64,000 bases of DNA, from NCBI RefSeq assembly GCF_002797975.1, contig NZ_PGET01000001.1, positions 2,604,001-2,668,000 on the forward strand, read 5' to 3'. Under the pieces are notes generated by a model that was given only the letters and a program-made list of their open reading frames with translations, had not been told where the DNA came from and ran no database searches. The DNA comes from [Clostridium] celerecrescens 18A. GTDB taxonomy: Bacteria > Bacillota > Clostridia > Lachnospirales > Lachnospiraceae. The position numbers and the translations under genes are program-made. Shown here in pieces: positions 26,871 through 35,127 of the stretch. How positions within the stretch are numbered: position 1 is the stretch's first letter; every line of letters starts with the position of its first letter.

Positions 26871-26903
26871 ATTTTAAAAAGCTATCGTAAACTCAACGTA
26901 AAC
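26871..26903 (-). promoter_or_regulatory. Promoter of the SDR/RND operon with response-regulator direct repeat
   Basis: Two gtaaac hexamers 11 bp apart (26887-26892, 26898-26903) overlap the -35 position, and TAAAAT (26871-26876, minus strand) serves as -10. The same arrangement occurs at 29332-29364. This spacing is typical of OmpR-class activator sites; the adjacent response regulator is the candidate. Confidence 0.6.
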
Positions 26904-26933
26904 TTACATGTGCAGTATATATTTTTAATTAAA

Positions 26934-27005
26934 AAAGGCTGTATACAGCTAGAACTGTTCCCGTTCAATCAGACAGGAGAGCAGTTCAAGACGTATACAG
27001 CCTTT
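26934..27005 (-). terminator. Terminator after the kinase gene
   Basis: Outer 13-bp stem aaaggctgtatac (26934-26946) with gtatacagccttt (26993-27005) and inner gaactg/cagttc pairing, followed on the minus strand by a T-rich tract. It separates the kinase gene from the SDR operon. Confidence 0.8.
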
Positions 27006-27011
27006 ATCCTC

Positions 27012-28064
27012 TTATTTATTTTTAGATCTGTGTACTGGAGCTTTCAATACTACTGAAAATGTACTTCCCAGCCCCGGAGCGCTTGTTGCGGTGATATCGC
27101 CTCCACATAAATCTACAATTCGTTTCACAATTGACAGACCAAGTCCAAACCCAATGGTGGCATGGGAGGAATCTCCCTGATAATATTTGTCAAATATATG
27201 CTTAATGGTTCTTTCATCCATTCCAATTCCTGTATCCGATATATTAACTGTTATCTGATCTCCGACAGAAACCATTATAATGGTAATTTCTCCTCCATGG
27301 GGGGTGAATTTAACCGCATTGCTGATAAGATTCATCCAAATCTGATGCATCAGTTCTGCGCTTCCGAAATACTTTACCGGAGACAATTCCATATTTAAGG
27401 TAATCTCTTTCTTCTCCATTTCCCGGAACATTAAAATCGTGCATTTTTTAATCTGTTCATCCAAATCGAATACTTTCTTATCCGTTATAACCTCCTGTGC
27501 ATCCAGCTTTGACAGCAAAAGAGTGTTTTGGGAAAGTAACGCCAATCGATGGGATTCTTCCGCTATGATCTGAAGGTATTGTTTTCTATCCTCTTCGCTG
27601 ATATGGTCCTCCTGCAGCAGTTCCGCGAATCCATGAATGGATGTTATGGGAGTTTTAAATTCATGAGAAAAATCGTTCATAAAATTCTGCATTTCTATTT
27701 TCGTATTCTTAAGTTCCCGGACCATACGGTTAAAATTACGGTACATATCTCTATATTCCCCTGAATGGTTCAAATCCAGCTCCACCTCCAGATTTCCTTC
27801 AGCCACACGGTTGATTCCATCTGAAATTTTCTTCATTCGAAGTTTCAGGGTTCTTATAATTCTAATAATCGCTGCCCCTACTACCAGGCCCATACATGGA
27901 ATCATAGCAAGCATATAAATTGCATTGTTTTCACTCATATCAAATTCCAGAAATGTTATAAGACCAAAAGCCATAACAGAATTGACAAGAATTAAAATAT
28001 AAAACCATACAGCCCAATGTACAGTAAGCGGTTCACTTTTATCAAACTTTATATTAATTTTCAT
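27012..28064 (-). CDS. Sensor histidine kinase (OmpR-pair type)
   Basis: 350 residues: TM1 at about 16-38 and TM2 at about 47-70 with only a short outer loop, HAMP to about 125, HisKA with FSHEFKTPITS (phospho-His), HATPase with NLISNAVKFT, DTGIGMD and GFGLGLSIVKR. The very short external loop fits intramembrane-sensing kinases that respond to membrane-active compounds. ATG 28064 is chosen, with 28070 as an alternative; the frame is open further upstream over the regulator gene. It lies about 43 nt after the regulator stop. Confidence 0.92.
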   Translation of the reverse strand: MKINIKFDKSEPLTVHWAVWFYILILVNSVMAFGLITFLEFDMSENNAIYMLAMIPCMGLVVGAAIIRIIRTLKLRMKKISDGINRVAEGNLEVELDLNHSGEYRDMYRNFNRMVRELKNTKIEMQNFMNDFSHEFKTPITSIHGFAELLQEDHISEEDRKQYLQIIAEESHRLALLSQNTLLLSKLDAQEVITDKKVFDLDEQIKKCTILMFREMEKKEITLNMELSPVKYFGSAELMHQIWMNLISNAVKFTPHGGEITIIMVSVGDQITVNISDTGIGMDERTIKHIFDKYYQGDSSHATIGFGLGLSIVKRIVDLCGGDITATSAPGLGSTFSVVLKAPVHRSKNK

Positions 28065-28107
28065 ATGCATCCCATTTTTGAAGAAGTTTCTACTACATGT
28101 AAAAAAA

Positions 28108-28785
28108 CTATATTTCATGAAGCTCGACTTTATACCCCAGTCCCCTGATCGTAATGATATCGAACTCCGGACAATCTGCAAATTTATTTCTCAGTCTATT
28201 TATATGGGTCTTTATCGTTGTCTCATCGCTGTTAGTATCATATCCCCATATTTCATCAAGTAGCTGTGTTTTTGTAAAAATCATGCCAGGATAGGAAAGA
28301 AACTTATAAAGAAGCTCAAACTCCTTCTTTGCCAGTTCTGTCGTTTCTCCTCCCTTTCTTGCTACTGTGTAGGTTCTCGAATCCAAAGTAATATCTCCGA
28401 TTATGATTTTTCTTTCATTGGCAATATTGGCTCTTCTAAGCAAAGCGTTTATTCGCCAGAGAAGCTCCTCATAATTAATCGGCTTTGTCATATAATCATC
28501 CGTACCTGAAGCAAAACCTGTTTTCTTATCATCAAACGTATGCATCGCGGTCAGCATAATAACCGGTATCTGTATTCCAGATTCCCGCAATTCCTTTACC
28601 ATATCATATCCATTCATAACTGGCATCTGTATATCCGCAATTATGAGATCAATATATTTTTGCTCGAGTATTTCAAGCGCCTTTTCTCCATTTTCAGCTT
28701 CTGCCACTGTATAATATGGTTTCAATCTTGCACAGGTAAGCAACCGTGTATGTCTATCATCCTCAACAATTAGTATTGTTGCCAT
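28108..28785 (-). CDS. OmpR/PhoB-family response regulator
   Basis: 225 residues. The receiver domain has EDD at 8-10, phospho-Asp51 in LIIADIQMP and Lys about 101 in YMTKPI. The C-terminal winged helix is complete (ELLYKFLSYPGMIFTKTQLL, TIKTHINRLRNKF, IRGLGYKVE). GGGAGG lies upstream of ATG 28785, with an mRNA leader of roughly 200 nt from the promoter at 28993-29021. It is the candidate binder of the gtaaac direct repeats in front of the SDR/efflux operon. Confidence 0.94.
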   Translation of the reverse strand: MATILIVEDDRHTRLLTCARLKPYYTVAEAENGEKALEILEQKYIDLIIADIQMPVMNGYDMVKELRESGIQIPVIMLTAMHTFDDKKTGFASGTDDYMTKPINYEELLWRINALLRRANIANERKIIIGDITLDSRTYTVARKGGETTELAKKEFELLYKFLSYPGMIFTKTQLLDEIWGYDTNSDETTIKTHINRLRNKFADCPEFDIITIRGLGYKVELHEI

Positions 28786-28992
28786 ATGTTTATAATTCCT
28801 CCCGATTATATTCGTTACTGTTTGTATCCGAATTGCTACACAGCTATTTCCCAGTTCGCATTCTTCGTTATAAAGGCGTAACCTTTTTTTTATTGCATGC
28901 AGCTCTTTTGATAATTTCGCTTTGATTGTGAGCGTTCTGTCTGTATACTTCGTAAGTCCCTTTTCTCGGATCAGAGAATCTGATTACCCCTC

Positions 28993-29021
28993 AGTATAAT
29001 CAAATAGGAGCAGTTTATCAA
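28993..29021 (-). promoter_or_regulatory. Sigma-A-type promoter of the regulator/kinase operon
   Basis: Minus strand TTGATA (29016-29021), exact 17-bp spacer, TATACT (28993-28998). No gtaaac repeat is seen here, so the regulator probably does not control itself through that site. Confidence 0.65.
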
Positions 29022-29177
29022 TACCTGTGCTATGCATCAGTAAAATTATCCCATTACGCTTCATTGTATGAAAAAAACTTTTTAGATATATCCATCAATC
29101 TGACTAGTCCTGATTGGTCCGCCATATATTCCAAAATCGTGAGAATCTTCCGCTAAGCGGCTCGATTTCTCGCATAC

Positions 29178-29292
29178 TCATTTTTGTTCCAAAAAGTACT
29201 CCTTAACATTTTCACATATATCGACTTCATGAAAGGGACGCTCAGCGAAACTGATATCTCCCCGGCACTTAATATGAAAGAATATTACCCAT
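29178..29292 (-). pseudogene. Relic of a DUF2974/Mbeg1-like gene
   Basis: After AGAGGAG and ATG 29292 the reading begins MGNILSY, meets a TAA and, after a one-base shift, continues RGDISFAERPFHEVD before a TGA at 29178. From memory this matches the N-terminal pattern of Lachnospiraceae DUF2974 (Mbeg1-like, lipase-fold) proteins, M..I..Y..WRGD.SF...PF.EVD. A short further match may extend to about 29100, but the rest is lost. The intact ribosome site and an OmpR-type promoter upstream suggest recent decay. Confidence 0.4.
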
Positions 29293-29331
29293 TTCAACTT
29301 TTCTCCTCTTTTATACCAATCTTGTCTCACC

Positions 29332-29364
29332 AGTTTAAACACTTATTGTAAACTCAAAGTAAAC
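29332..29364 (-). promoter_or_regulatory. Second response-regulator direct repeat and promoter
   Basis: gtaaac at 29348-29353 and 29359-29364 (11-bp period), with TAAACT (29332-29337, minus strand) as the -10, the same geometry as at 26871-26903. It drives the decayed gene at 29292. Confidence 0.55.
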
Positions 29365-29731
29365 ATTATGGTTATCGTAGATCATTTTACTTGGCAATTA
29401 CATGGATTAGCATTGTCTGTTTTGAAATTCTAGATTGTATGTGGGTTAATTTTAATAATTCCCTAATAATCGGCCAGCAAAACTCAATTAATCAAATTGT
29501 ACAGTATTGGTATTCTTAAGAAACAAAATAAATGTGTATTAGCTATGGCTTCAGTAACTGTCTGTGCATGGTAATCATTGAGATAAAGATTTTATAGCTT
29601 CGGCAGGACAAATATTATTTTATCCACCTGCAGTTAGTAATACAGGACAATTTAAACTTTTAACATGAGAGATAGTATCTACAAATCTCAAAGCTTGCCA
29701 TCTGCCAACTATATTAAGTGTACTAAGTACT
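29365..29731. other. Non-coding AT-rich stretch
   Basis: Stop codons occur in all frames and I see no ribosome site, repeat or RNA gene. It may hold further debris of the decayed gene next to it. Confidence 0.5.
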
Positions 29732-29770
29732 AAAAAGGGCTACCGCATTATATTCTTTGTACGGTAGCCC
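29732..29770 (-). terminator. Terminator of the ABC transporter operon
   Basis: Perfect 9-bp stem gggctaccg (29737-29745) with cggtagccc (29762-29770), followed on the minus strand by TTTTT. Confidence 0.85.
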
Positions 29771-29810
29771 AAATCTCATAAACGAAATACATACTTATTC
29801 ATACCGTGAT

Positions 29811-30512
29811 TTACATCACATCTTCTTTTTCAACGTTGTGTACGGTAAGAAAACCGCAAATCAGGGAGACACCAAATAACATGACCGGAAGAATCGTATT
29901 TCCCCTTAAAGTCAAATCTCCTATGGTCCCATTCATAACAGAAAACAATAAAAATGAAGAAATAATAGCTGCCTTCGATGACTTCAGCCTTTTCCCTATA
30001 TACAAAGGAATAAAGCCCAGGGTCACCGTAAGAACCGTCTTTAAGATGATCTGTATATAAAAACTTACACTTATCATATTATATCCCAACGAAAAACCGG
30101 CTTTTACCCCTGAGGCCAAAGCCAACAGCAAATAAATCAACAGTTTTCCAAGGAAAAGAGCTGCCACACAGAAAATCCATACTGCCATCATTTGAGATAG
30201 AATTATTTTTTTCCTGGAGATGGGATAGCTAAACATAAGGTTCTGAGTTTTATTTTTATATGCATTGATAATAAAAGAAGACAGCATGACTGATGTAAAA
30301 ATTAAAAATGAGAGATTGGTAAGCAAATCAATTTGCACTGCCATATTCTCTATCTCCGGCACGGAATCCGTCATTCCTATTTCAGCATCAATCGGAATGT
30401 AATAGCACATGGCAAATAAAAGAAGTCCAAGGACTGCAATTACAATTGCCTGATTAATTATATACTTTCTTGTATGGTTCTTCTTCCATTCCAGCCGAAT
30501 TAATTTCCACAT
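29811..30512 (-). CDS. ABC-2-type permease (BcrB-like)
   Basis: 233 residues with six probable membrane segments (about 20-40, 66-88, 107-130, 133-157, 167-190 and 200-222). The opening MWKLIRLEWKKNHTRKYI and the FSYPISRKKII loop are typical of small permeases that work with BcrA-type ATPases in resistance to bacitracin or lantibiotics. Its start overlaps the ATPase gene by 13 bp. It is probably a two-component exporter with that ATPase. Confidence 0.87.
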   Translation of the reverse strand: MWKLIRLEWKKNHTRKYIINQAIVIAVLGLLLFAMCYYIPIDAEIGMTDSVPEIENMAVQIDLLTNLSFLIFTSVMLSSFIINAYKNKTQNLMFSYPISRKKIILSQMMAVWIFCVAALFLGKLLIYLLLALASGVKAGFSLGYNMISVSFYIQIILKTVLTVTLGFIPLYIGKRLKSSKAAIISSFLLFSVMNGTIGDLTLRGNTILPVMLFGVSLICGFLTVHNVEKEDVM

Positions 30513-31426
30513 TCGCTCTCACCTCCTGTAACCTTCAGAAAATACTCTTCCAAGGACTCTGAATGGGTATGGAACCCCTGAATTTCAATCTGATTTTCCG
30601 TTAACGCCTTCATAATCTCCTGGGACGTGGCTTGTTTTGCATAGACCCTGATATGATTGTCATTTATTACTTTGAAGTTTGAAATATTAAGACGGTCTGT
30701 AAATATATAAGATGCTTTCGCTGTCTCCAGCGTTTTGATCTCCAGATACTCAAGTCCCTTATCTGTAATCTCTTTCATAGAAATTTCTCTTACTAACCTG
30801 CCTTTATGAATGATTCCTATGGTATGTGCAATGCTTTCGATTTCAGAAAGCATATGGCTGGAAATAAGAATGGTCATTCCATATTCTTTGCACAGCATCA
30901 GGAACAGATCACGGAGCTGTTTCATACCTGCCGGGTCAAGGCCATTTGTCGGTTCATCCAGCACCAGAAATTCGGGCTTTGTAAGAACGGCTCTTGCAAT
31001 ACCCAACCGCTGCTTCATTCCCAATGAAAATTCCTTCACTTTTTTTCCTCTGGTATCGGACAGAGACAGCAGGGACAATGCTTTTTCTACACTGTCAGGA
31101 CTGTAATAGCCCATGTATTCACAGTGCAGCATTAAATTTTCTTCCGCCGTCAGTTCCTTGTAAAACACTGGAAACTCAATCATGCTTCCCACACGTTTTA
31201 AAAATGAATACGAACCCGGGAGCAGTTTTTCACCAAATAAAATGATATCTCCTGAAGTTGGTTTCCATTGATTGGTGATCATCTTCATCACCGTTGTTTT
31301 TCCTGCGCCGTTTGGTCCAAGAAAGCCATAGATCTCTCCTTTGGCAATATGCATGTTAAAATCGGTTACAATGGTTTCTGCACCAATTTGTTTGTTTAAA
31401 TGATCCGTTGTTAAAATTGTCTGCAT
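30500..31426 (-). CDS. ABC transporter ATP-binding protein (BcrA-like)
   Basis: 308 residues: Walker A GPNGAGKTT, signature FSLGMKQRLGIARAVL, Walker B FLVLDEPTNGLDP, H-loop SSHMLSEI, then a C-terminal regulatory region of about 90 residues as in BcrA-type subunits. AAAGGAAG lies before ATG 31426; upstream codons in frame have no ribosome site. It is paired with the overlapping permease and with the two-component system directly upstream, an arrangement common for antimicrobial-peptide resistance. Confidence 0.93.
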   Translation of the reverse strand: MQTILTTDHLNKQIGAETIVTDFNMHIAKGEIYGFLGPNGAGKTTVMKMITNQWKPTSGDIILFGEKLLPGSYSFLKRVGSMIEFPVFYKELTAEENLMLHCEYMGYYSPDSVEKALSLLSLSDTRGKKVKEFSLGMKQRLGIARAVLTKPEFLVLDEPTNGLDPAGMKQLRDLFLMLCKEYGMTILISSHMLSEIESIAHTIGIIHKGRLVREISMKEITDKGLEYLEIKTLETAKASYIFTDRLNISNFKVINDNHIRVYAKQATSQEIMKALTENQIEIQGFHTHSESLEEYFLKVTGGESECGN

Positions 31427-31532
31427 TTTGTCACTTCCTTTCCATATCCAAAATTCTAGCATGTGATTTCTTCAAAACTCTTGAATAAATCTTACGAATT
31501 TCTTTCGCGTTAAAAATTTCATTGAAAAAATT

Positions 31533-32402
31533 TTAGTAATTAAACTGCTGGAGTTTTAAAGTGAATACAGTCTCCTCATTCTGGATACTTTTTAAAGTCA
31601 GTGTGCCGCTGATTTTTTCTGCCAGACTTTTTGCTATGGTAAGACCTAATCCATTGCCCTGGATCTCCCGGTTCCGGGAATCTTCTAACGTATAGAGACG
31701 GTCAAATACACGTGGAATTTCCGAATATGCAATGCCTTTTCCATGGTCAATGACATCCACACAGACAAAATTGTCCTCCATGCGAAGGGTCAGTCCCAGG
31801 TAATGTCCTGCATCTCCATAGCGGACTGCATTGCTGATCAGATTATTCAGAATACGTCCCAATGCTTCCCGATCCGCATAAACGAAAACAGGGGGATCAG
31901 GAATGTTTATGTTCACTTCAAATTCTTTCTCCGTTAAGATATTATAGAAATCTATAATGGTCTCCCGGCAAAATTCATTTAAGTTTATTTTGGACATTGT
32001 CAATACCGTATCTCCTGCTTCCAATTTTGCCAGCGTGAAAAATTGGTCAATCTGCTCCTTTAATTCGTTGGCCTTATAAGAAACTTTCTTTACCATGTCC
32101 TTTTCAAGCGTCTCCTGCATCAAAAGCATTTCCAAATACCCGATGATAACGGTCAGGGGCGTCTTTAAATCATGAGAAATATTAGAAAGCATTCGTTTGG
32201 TATTTAATTCCGATCTGCGGTAACCGGCATTTGCATTTTGTCTGTCTTCCAGCGTGCGGTTGATCTGTTCCAAAAGATGCTTGATTTCCTTATCTTCGGT
32301 AAAGGCCATCACTTTTTCATCAGTATCTTCATCTAAAATTCGTTCTAGTTCATGGGCAATAGTTTGAATTTGTTTTAAATTCTTTTTATTTAACAGGGAC
32401 AT
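31533..32402 (-). CDS. Soluble sensor histidine kinase
   Basis: 289 residues with no membrane segment. An N-terminal helical stretch (1-75) leads to HisKA SNISHDLKTPLTVIIG, then HATPase with NLISNAVRYG, DHGKGI and GNGLGLTIAKSL. AGGAG precedes ATG 32402. It is separated from the regulator stop by 4 nt. With no transmembrane sensor of its own it may sense through the neighbouring ABC permease, as proposed for other detoxification modules; this is inference. Confidence 0.92.
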   Translation of the reverse strand: MSLLNKKNLKQIQTIAHELERILDEDTDEKVMAFTEDKEIKHLLEQINRTLEDRQNANAGYRRSELNTKRMLSNISHDLKTPLTVIIGYLEMLLMQETLEKDMVKKVSYKANELKEQIDQFFTLAKLEAGDTVLTMSKINLNEFCRETIIDFYNILTEKEFEVNINIPDPPVFVYADREALGRILNNLISNAVRYGDAGHYLGLTLRMEDNFVCVDVIDHGKGIAYSEIPRVFDRLYTLEDSRNREIQGNGLGLTIAKSLAEKISGTLTLKSIQNEETVFTLKLQQFNY

Positions 32403-32406
32403 AAAT

Positions 32407-33102
32407 TCACTCCTTTGGACTTCCCAGCTTGTATCCGATTCCCCAAACGGTTAAAATATACTTTGGTTTTCTGGGATCATCCTCAATCTTTGTGCGGAGG
32501 CGACTGATATGAACATTGACGGCATTTTCATCACCCAAATAATCATCCTGCCATATGAAAGAATAAAGCTGTGCCTTGGTATAAACCTTTTTCGGATTGG
32601 AAAGAAGCAGACGAAGAATTTCATATTCCTTTGCTGTTAAGTCCACTGACTGCCCGCTTTTGTGCACCGTGTGACTTTCCAGATTCATTTCCAAATCTCC
32701 CAGTCCAAGACAAACAGAGGTGGTTTCCCCACCGGAAGAATACTGGGTGGTGCGCCGCAGATTTGCCTTTACTCTGGCAAGTACCTCTGTAAGAGAAAAT
32801 GGTTTCGTAATATAATCATCTGCACCCAGTCCCAATCCAAAAATCTTATCTGATTCCGTATCTTTAGCGGACAGAATTATAATAGGAACCACACTTTCCT
32901 TTCTGATCCGTTTCATGACCTCCAGTCCGCTTATTTTCGGCAGCATTAGATCTAAAATCACCAGATCATAGGATCCGCTGGAAAATGTCTTTACCCCCTG
33001 CTCTCCGTCAAAAGAACCATGGACTTCAAAGCCCTCCATCTGAAGAAAATCGACTAACATCTCACTGATTTCTTTATCGTCTTCCACCAATAATATTTTC
33101 AT
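32407..33102 (-). CDS. OmpR/PhoB-family response regulator
   Basis: 231 residues: receiver with EDD at 7-9, phospho-Asp51 in LVILDLMLP, and Lys in DYITKPF; winged helix with VDLTAKEYEILRLLL, NVHISRLRTKIED and TVWGIGYKLG. A GGGGAGG is seen upstream of ATG 33102. First gene of the regulator-kinase-(ABC) cluster; a separate -10-like TAGAAT (31453-31458, minus strand) may start the ABC genes. Confidence 0.94.
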   Translation of the reverse strand: MKILLVEDDKEISEMLVDFLQMEGFEVHGSFDGEQGVKTFSSGSYDLVILDLMLPKISGLEVMKRIRKESVVPIIILSAKDTESDKIFGLGLGADDYITKPFSLTEVLARVKANLRRTTQYSSGGETTSVCLGLGDLEMNLESHTVHKSGQSVDLTAKEYEILRLLLSNPKKVYTKAQLYSFIWQDDYLGDENAVNVHISRLRTKIEDDPRKPKYILTVWGIGYKLGSPKE

Positions 33103-33265
33103 TTACCAATTTTCCTCCCCGGTAAGTACAGAATATAACATAAACATAAAAGTAATCTGTGCAAATAAAACTATTGTTTCCTGTTTATGATAACTGATTC
33201 CAAAGGATATTTCAAATGTCATTAAAAAAATTTGCTATTTCATTCATATGAGGTGACCTATTCAA

Positions 33266-33375
33266 GAAAGGCACATTCTCAAACTGAAAACGTACCTTTC
33301 TTGCCCTTGATTTATCAAGTGTCCAGTCACTATAAGTTATAATTTAAGCCACAAGCTTTTATGCCTGCGGCTTTA
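33266..33375. repeat. Structured intergenic repeat, copy A
   Basis: About 110 bp that matches copy B at 33638-33756 through most of its length. It starts with a hairpin (gaaaggcacat and acgtacctttc), holds the shared block caagtgtccagtc, and ends with a second hairpin between aagccac and gcggctt. No coding capacity. Confidence 0.7.
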
Positions 33376-33637
33376 GCAGTATTTTCCATTATATTTAACC
33401 AATTATCTTAACATGCATTTTAAAACCAAATTCCTTATTTGTAATTATAACTGACGATTATAAAACAATATCCAACCAAACATTTGTTTTTTTAGTAGGG
33501 CAAATATTTATATACGGAATAAATTCCGCCTTTGCTATCATTAATCTAGAACCAACAAACCTTCCTCTAAACACTATTTTTCACTTTGTTTTCAATCCCT
33601 TTGTTTTACCTACAATTCCTCATATAAGACAAATAAT
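33376..33637. other. Non-coding spacer between the two repeats
   Basis: Very AT-rich, with stops in all frames and no motif that I can support. Confidence 0.5.
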
Positions 33638-33756
33638 GAAAGGTACATCTTCATAACTGAAAATGTACCTTTCATATTATTAGTCCTTGATTCTTACCAA
33701 GTGTCCAGTCTCTGTAAGATAAAATTAAAGCCACAAGCTTTTATGCCTGCGGCTTA
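33638..33756. repeat. Structured intergenic repeat, copy B (tRNA-Ala terminator region)
   Basis: The first hairpin here is perfect over 11 bp (gaaaggtacat and atgtacctttc). The second hairpin, aagccac/gcggctt, lies right after tRNA-Ala on the minus strand and is followed by a T-rich stretch, so it probably ends the tRNA transcript. Confidence 0.7.
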
Positions 33757-33765
33757 CCGTTTAAG

Positions 33766-33838
<73 letters not shown>

Positions 33839-33847
33839 ATGTCCGCT

Positions 33848-33876
33848 ATTATAGCAAAGCATTAAAAAAATTGCAA
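33848..33876 (-). promoter_or_regulatory. tRNA-Ala promoter
   Basis: Minus strand TTGCAA (33871-33876), 17-bp spacer, TATAAT (33848-33853), ending 10 bp before the tRNA 5' end. Confidence 0.75.
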
Positions 33877-33883
33877 CAATATA

Positions 33884-33911
33884 TTGCATTTATTTTTTAA
33901 AATGTTATAAT
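33884..33911 (+). promoter_or_regulatory. ribU promoter
   Basis: TTGCAT (33884-33889), 16-bp spacer, TATAAT (33906-33911), about 25 bp before the FMN riboswitch. Confidence 0.7.
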
Positions 33912-33936
33912 AATTCAAGAACATTTGAATATAGTT

Positions 33937-34044
33937 GTCTTCAGGGCAGGGTGAAATTCCCGACCGGCGGTAAAGTCCGCGAGCGCAAGTTGCGCAGAAT
34001 TGGTGTAATTCCAATACCGACAGTATAGTCTGGATGAAAGAAGA
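33937..34044 (+). ncRNA. FMN riboswitch (RFN element)
   Basis: All conserved parts of the RFN aptamer are present: AGGGCAGGGTGAAATTCCC, GACCGGCGGTAAAGTCCGCGA, a variable arm with GCGCAAGTTGCGC, then CCGACAGTATAGTCTGGATG and AAAGAAGA. FMN binding would favour the terminator hairpin 40 bp downstream and shut off ribU. Confidence 0.95.
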
Positions 34045-34080
34045 TGTGTTAAATAGTGATAATACACCTGTTTATTTTTA

Positions 34081-34115
34081 ACACCTGAAAGGCATACTTT
34101 CAGGTGTTACTTATT
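34081..34115 (+). terminator. Riboswitch-controlled terminator in the ribU leader
   Basis: A perfect 11-bp stem acacctgaaag (34081-34091) with ctttcaggtgt (34097-34107), then tacttattttt. A copy of acacctg just upstream (near 34064) could compete as an antiterminator arm. Confidence 0.75.
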
Positions 34116-34132
34116 TTTCAGGAGGCTTTACC

Positions 34133-34801
34133 ATGAATATGACAAAGCAAACAAGTAAACTCACCCTCATGGCCATGCTTTGTGCTCTGGCCTTTGTAGC
34201 CGTTGTGGCGATCCGGATACCTCTGATCCCCATGCTGCCCTTCCTGGAGTATGAGCCAAAGGATGTCATTATCCTTACCGGCGGCTTCTTATTCGGGCCA
34301 ATGTCAGCAGCAATGATCTCCGTCATCGTTTCTTTTGTGGAGATGTTTACCATCAGCAGCACCGGAATCATCGGACTGATTATGAACGTTCTTTCCACGG
34401 TGGCATTTGTCTGTCCGGCGGCTTACCTCTATAAGAAACGACATTCCCTTTTTGGTGCATTCCTTGGCATGGTGGCAGGTACCTTACTCATGACCCTGGT
34501 CATGGTTTTGTGGAACTACCTTATCACCCCAATTTACATGGGGTATCCAAGGGAAGCCGTGGTAAAGCTTCTACTCCCTGCATTCATCCCCTTTAACCTT
34601 TTAAAGGGAGGAATCAACACGGCCCTGACGCTTCTTATCTATAAGCCATTAGTCACCACGTTGAGAAAATCCAATCTCATGATTCCGGCTTCAACAGATG
34701 AACCAAAAAAGCGGGCTTTCAATCTTGGCATGACCCTTGCTGCAGGAATCATCTTAGTAACCTGTATTCTGGCTGTCCTGGTTATGAAGGGAATTATCTA
34801 A
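34133..34801 (+). CDS. ribU: Riboflavin ECF transporter S component RibU
   Basis: 222 residues with about six membrane helices. The N-terminal TSKLTLMAMLCALAFVAVVAIRIPLIPMLPFLEYEPKDV is the RibU pattern, in which the residues after helix 1 line the flavin site; the FGPMSAAMISVIVSF segment forms helix 3. GGAGG is 9 nt before ATG 34133. Control by an FMN riboswitch supports riboflavin as the substrate. The shared ECF ATPases and EcfT must lie elsewhere. The C-terminal helix after KKRAFNLGMT is an extra membrane segment. Confidence 0.93.
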   Translation: MNMTKQTSKLTLMAMLCALAFVAVVAIRIPLIPMLPFLEYEPKDVIILTGGFLFGPMSAAMISVIVSFVEMFTISSTGIIGLIMNVLSTVAFVCPAAYLYKKRHSLFGAFLGMVAGTLLMTLVMVLWNYLITPIYMGYPREAVVKLLLPAFIPFNLLKGGINTALTLLIYKPLVTTLRKSNLMIPASTDEPKKRAFNLGMTLAAGIILVTCILAVLVMKGII

Positions 34802-34867
34802 GTCAATCGGATATCCGCGAAGGATCCCCTAATGCACGCCTTTAATTAAAAGGGCGTTGTATAGCAC

Positions 34868-34900
34868 ACGGCATAGTCAGTTTTGGCTATGCCGTTTTGC
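34868..34900 (+). terminator. Intrinsic terminator after ribU
   Basis: Stem acggcatag (34868-34876) with ctatgccgt (34887-34895), extended by inner pairs, then tttgctgttt. Confidence 0.75.
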
Positions 34901-35010
34901 TGTTTGTTTCGTTCGTGCCCGGTAGTACAATCCCAATGACACAGTTGTAATGGATTTCCACCTGCTGTACCCATTTTCTGCTGCTCTTGTCGGGAGGAGG
35001 AGGAAAATTT
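34887..35010 (-). pseudogene. Relic of the C-terminus of a large serine recombinase
   Basis: An open minus-strand segment reads PDKSSRKWVQQVEIHYN and then VIGIVLPG. It recalls the end of TnpX-type resolvases (DUF4368 region), where a DKSSG..QKVEI.YNF.G motif precedes the stop. No catalytic domain remains upstream, so if real it is a remnant of an excised or decayed mobile element. Confidence 0.4.
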
Positions 35011-35025
35011 TCCAAAGCAAAAAAT

Positions 35026-35054
35026 TTCCAACTTATGGTAAGGTGTGGTATAAT
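35026..35054 (+). promoter_or_regulatory. Promoter of the CPBP gene
   Basis: TTCCAA (35026-35031), 17-bp spacer, TATAAT (35049-35054). Confidence 0.5.
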
Positions 35055-35127
35055 GGGATTAGAAAAAGCGAAGCGGGAAAGGCGGGTAAAATTTAATGTA
35101 TTCTTTAAAACGTGAGGTGATGAGATC

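Noticed and set aside
33120..33765. CRISPR array, suspected from the repeated block
   Set aside because: Only two copies, about 110 bp long and diverged, with no regular spacers or cas genes.
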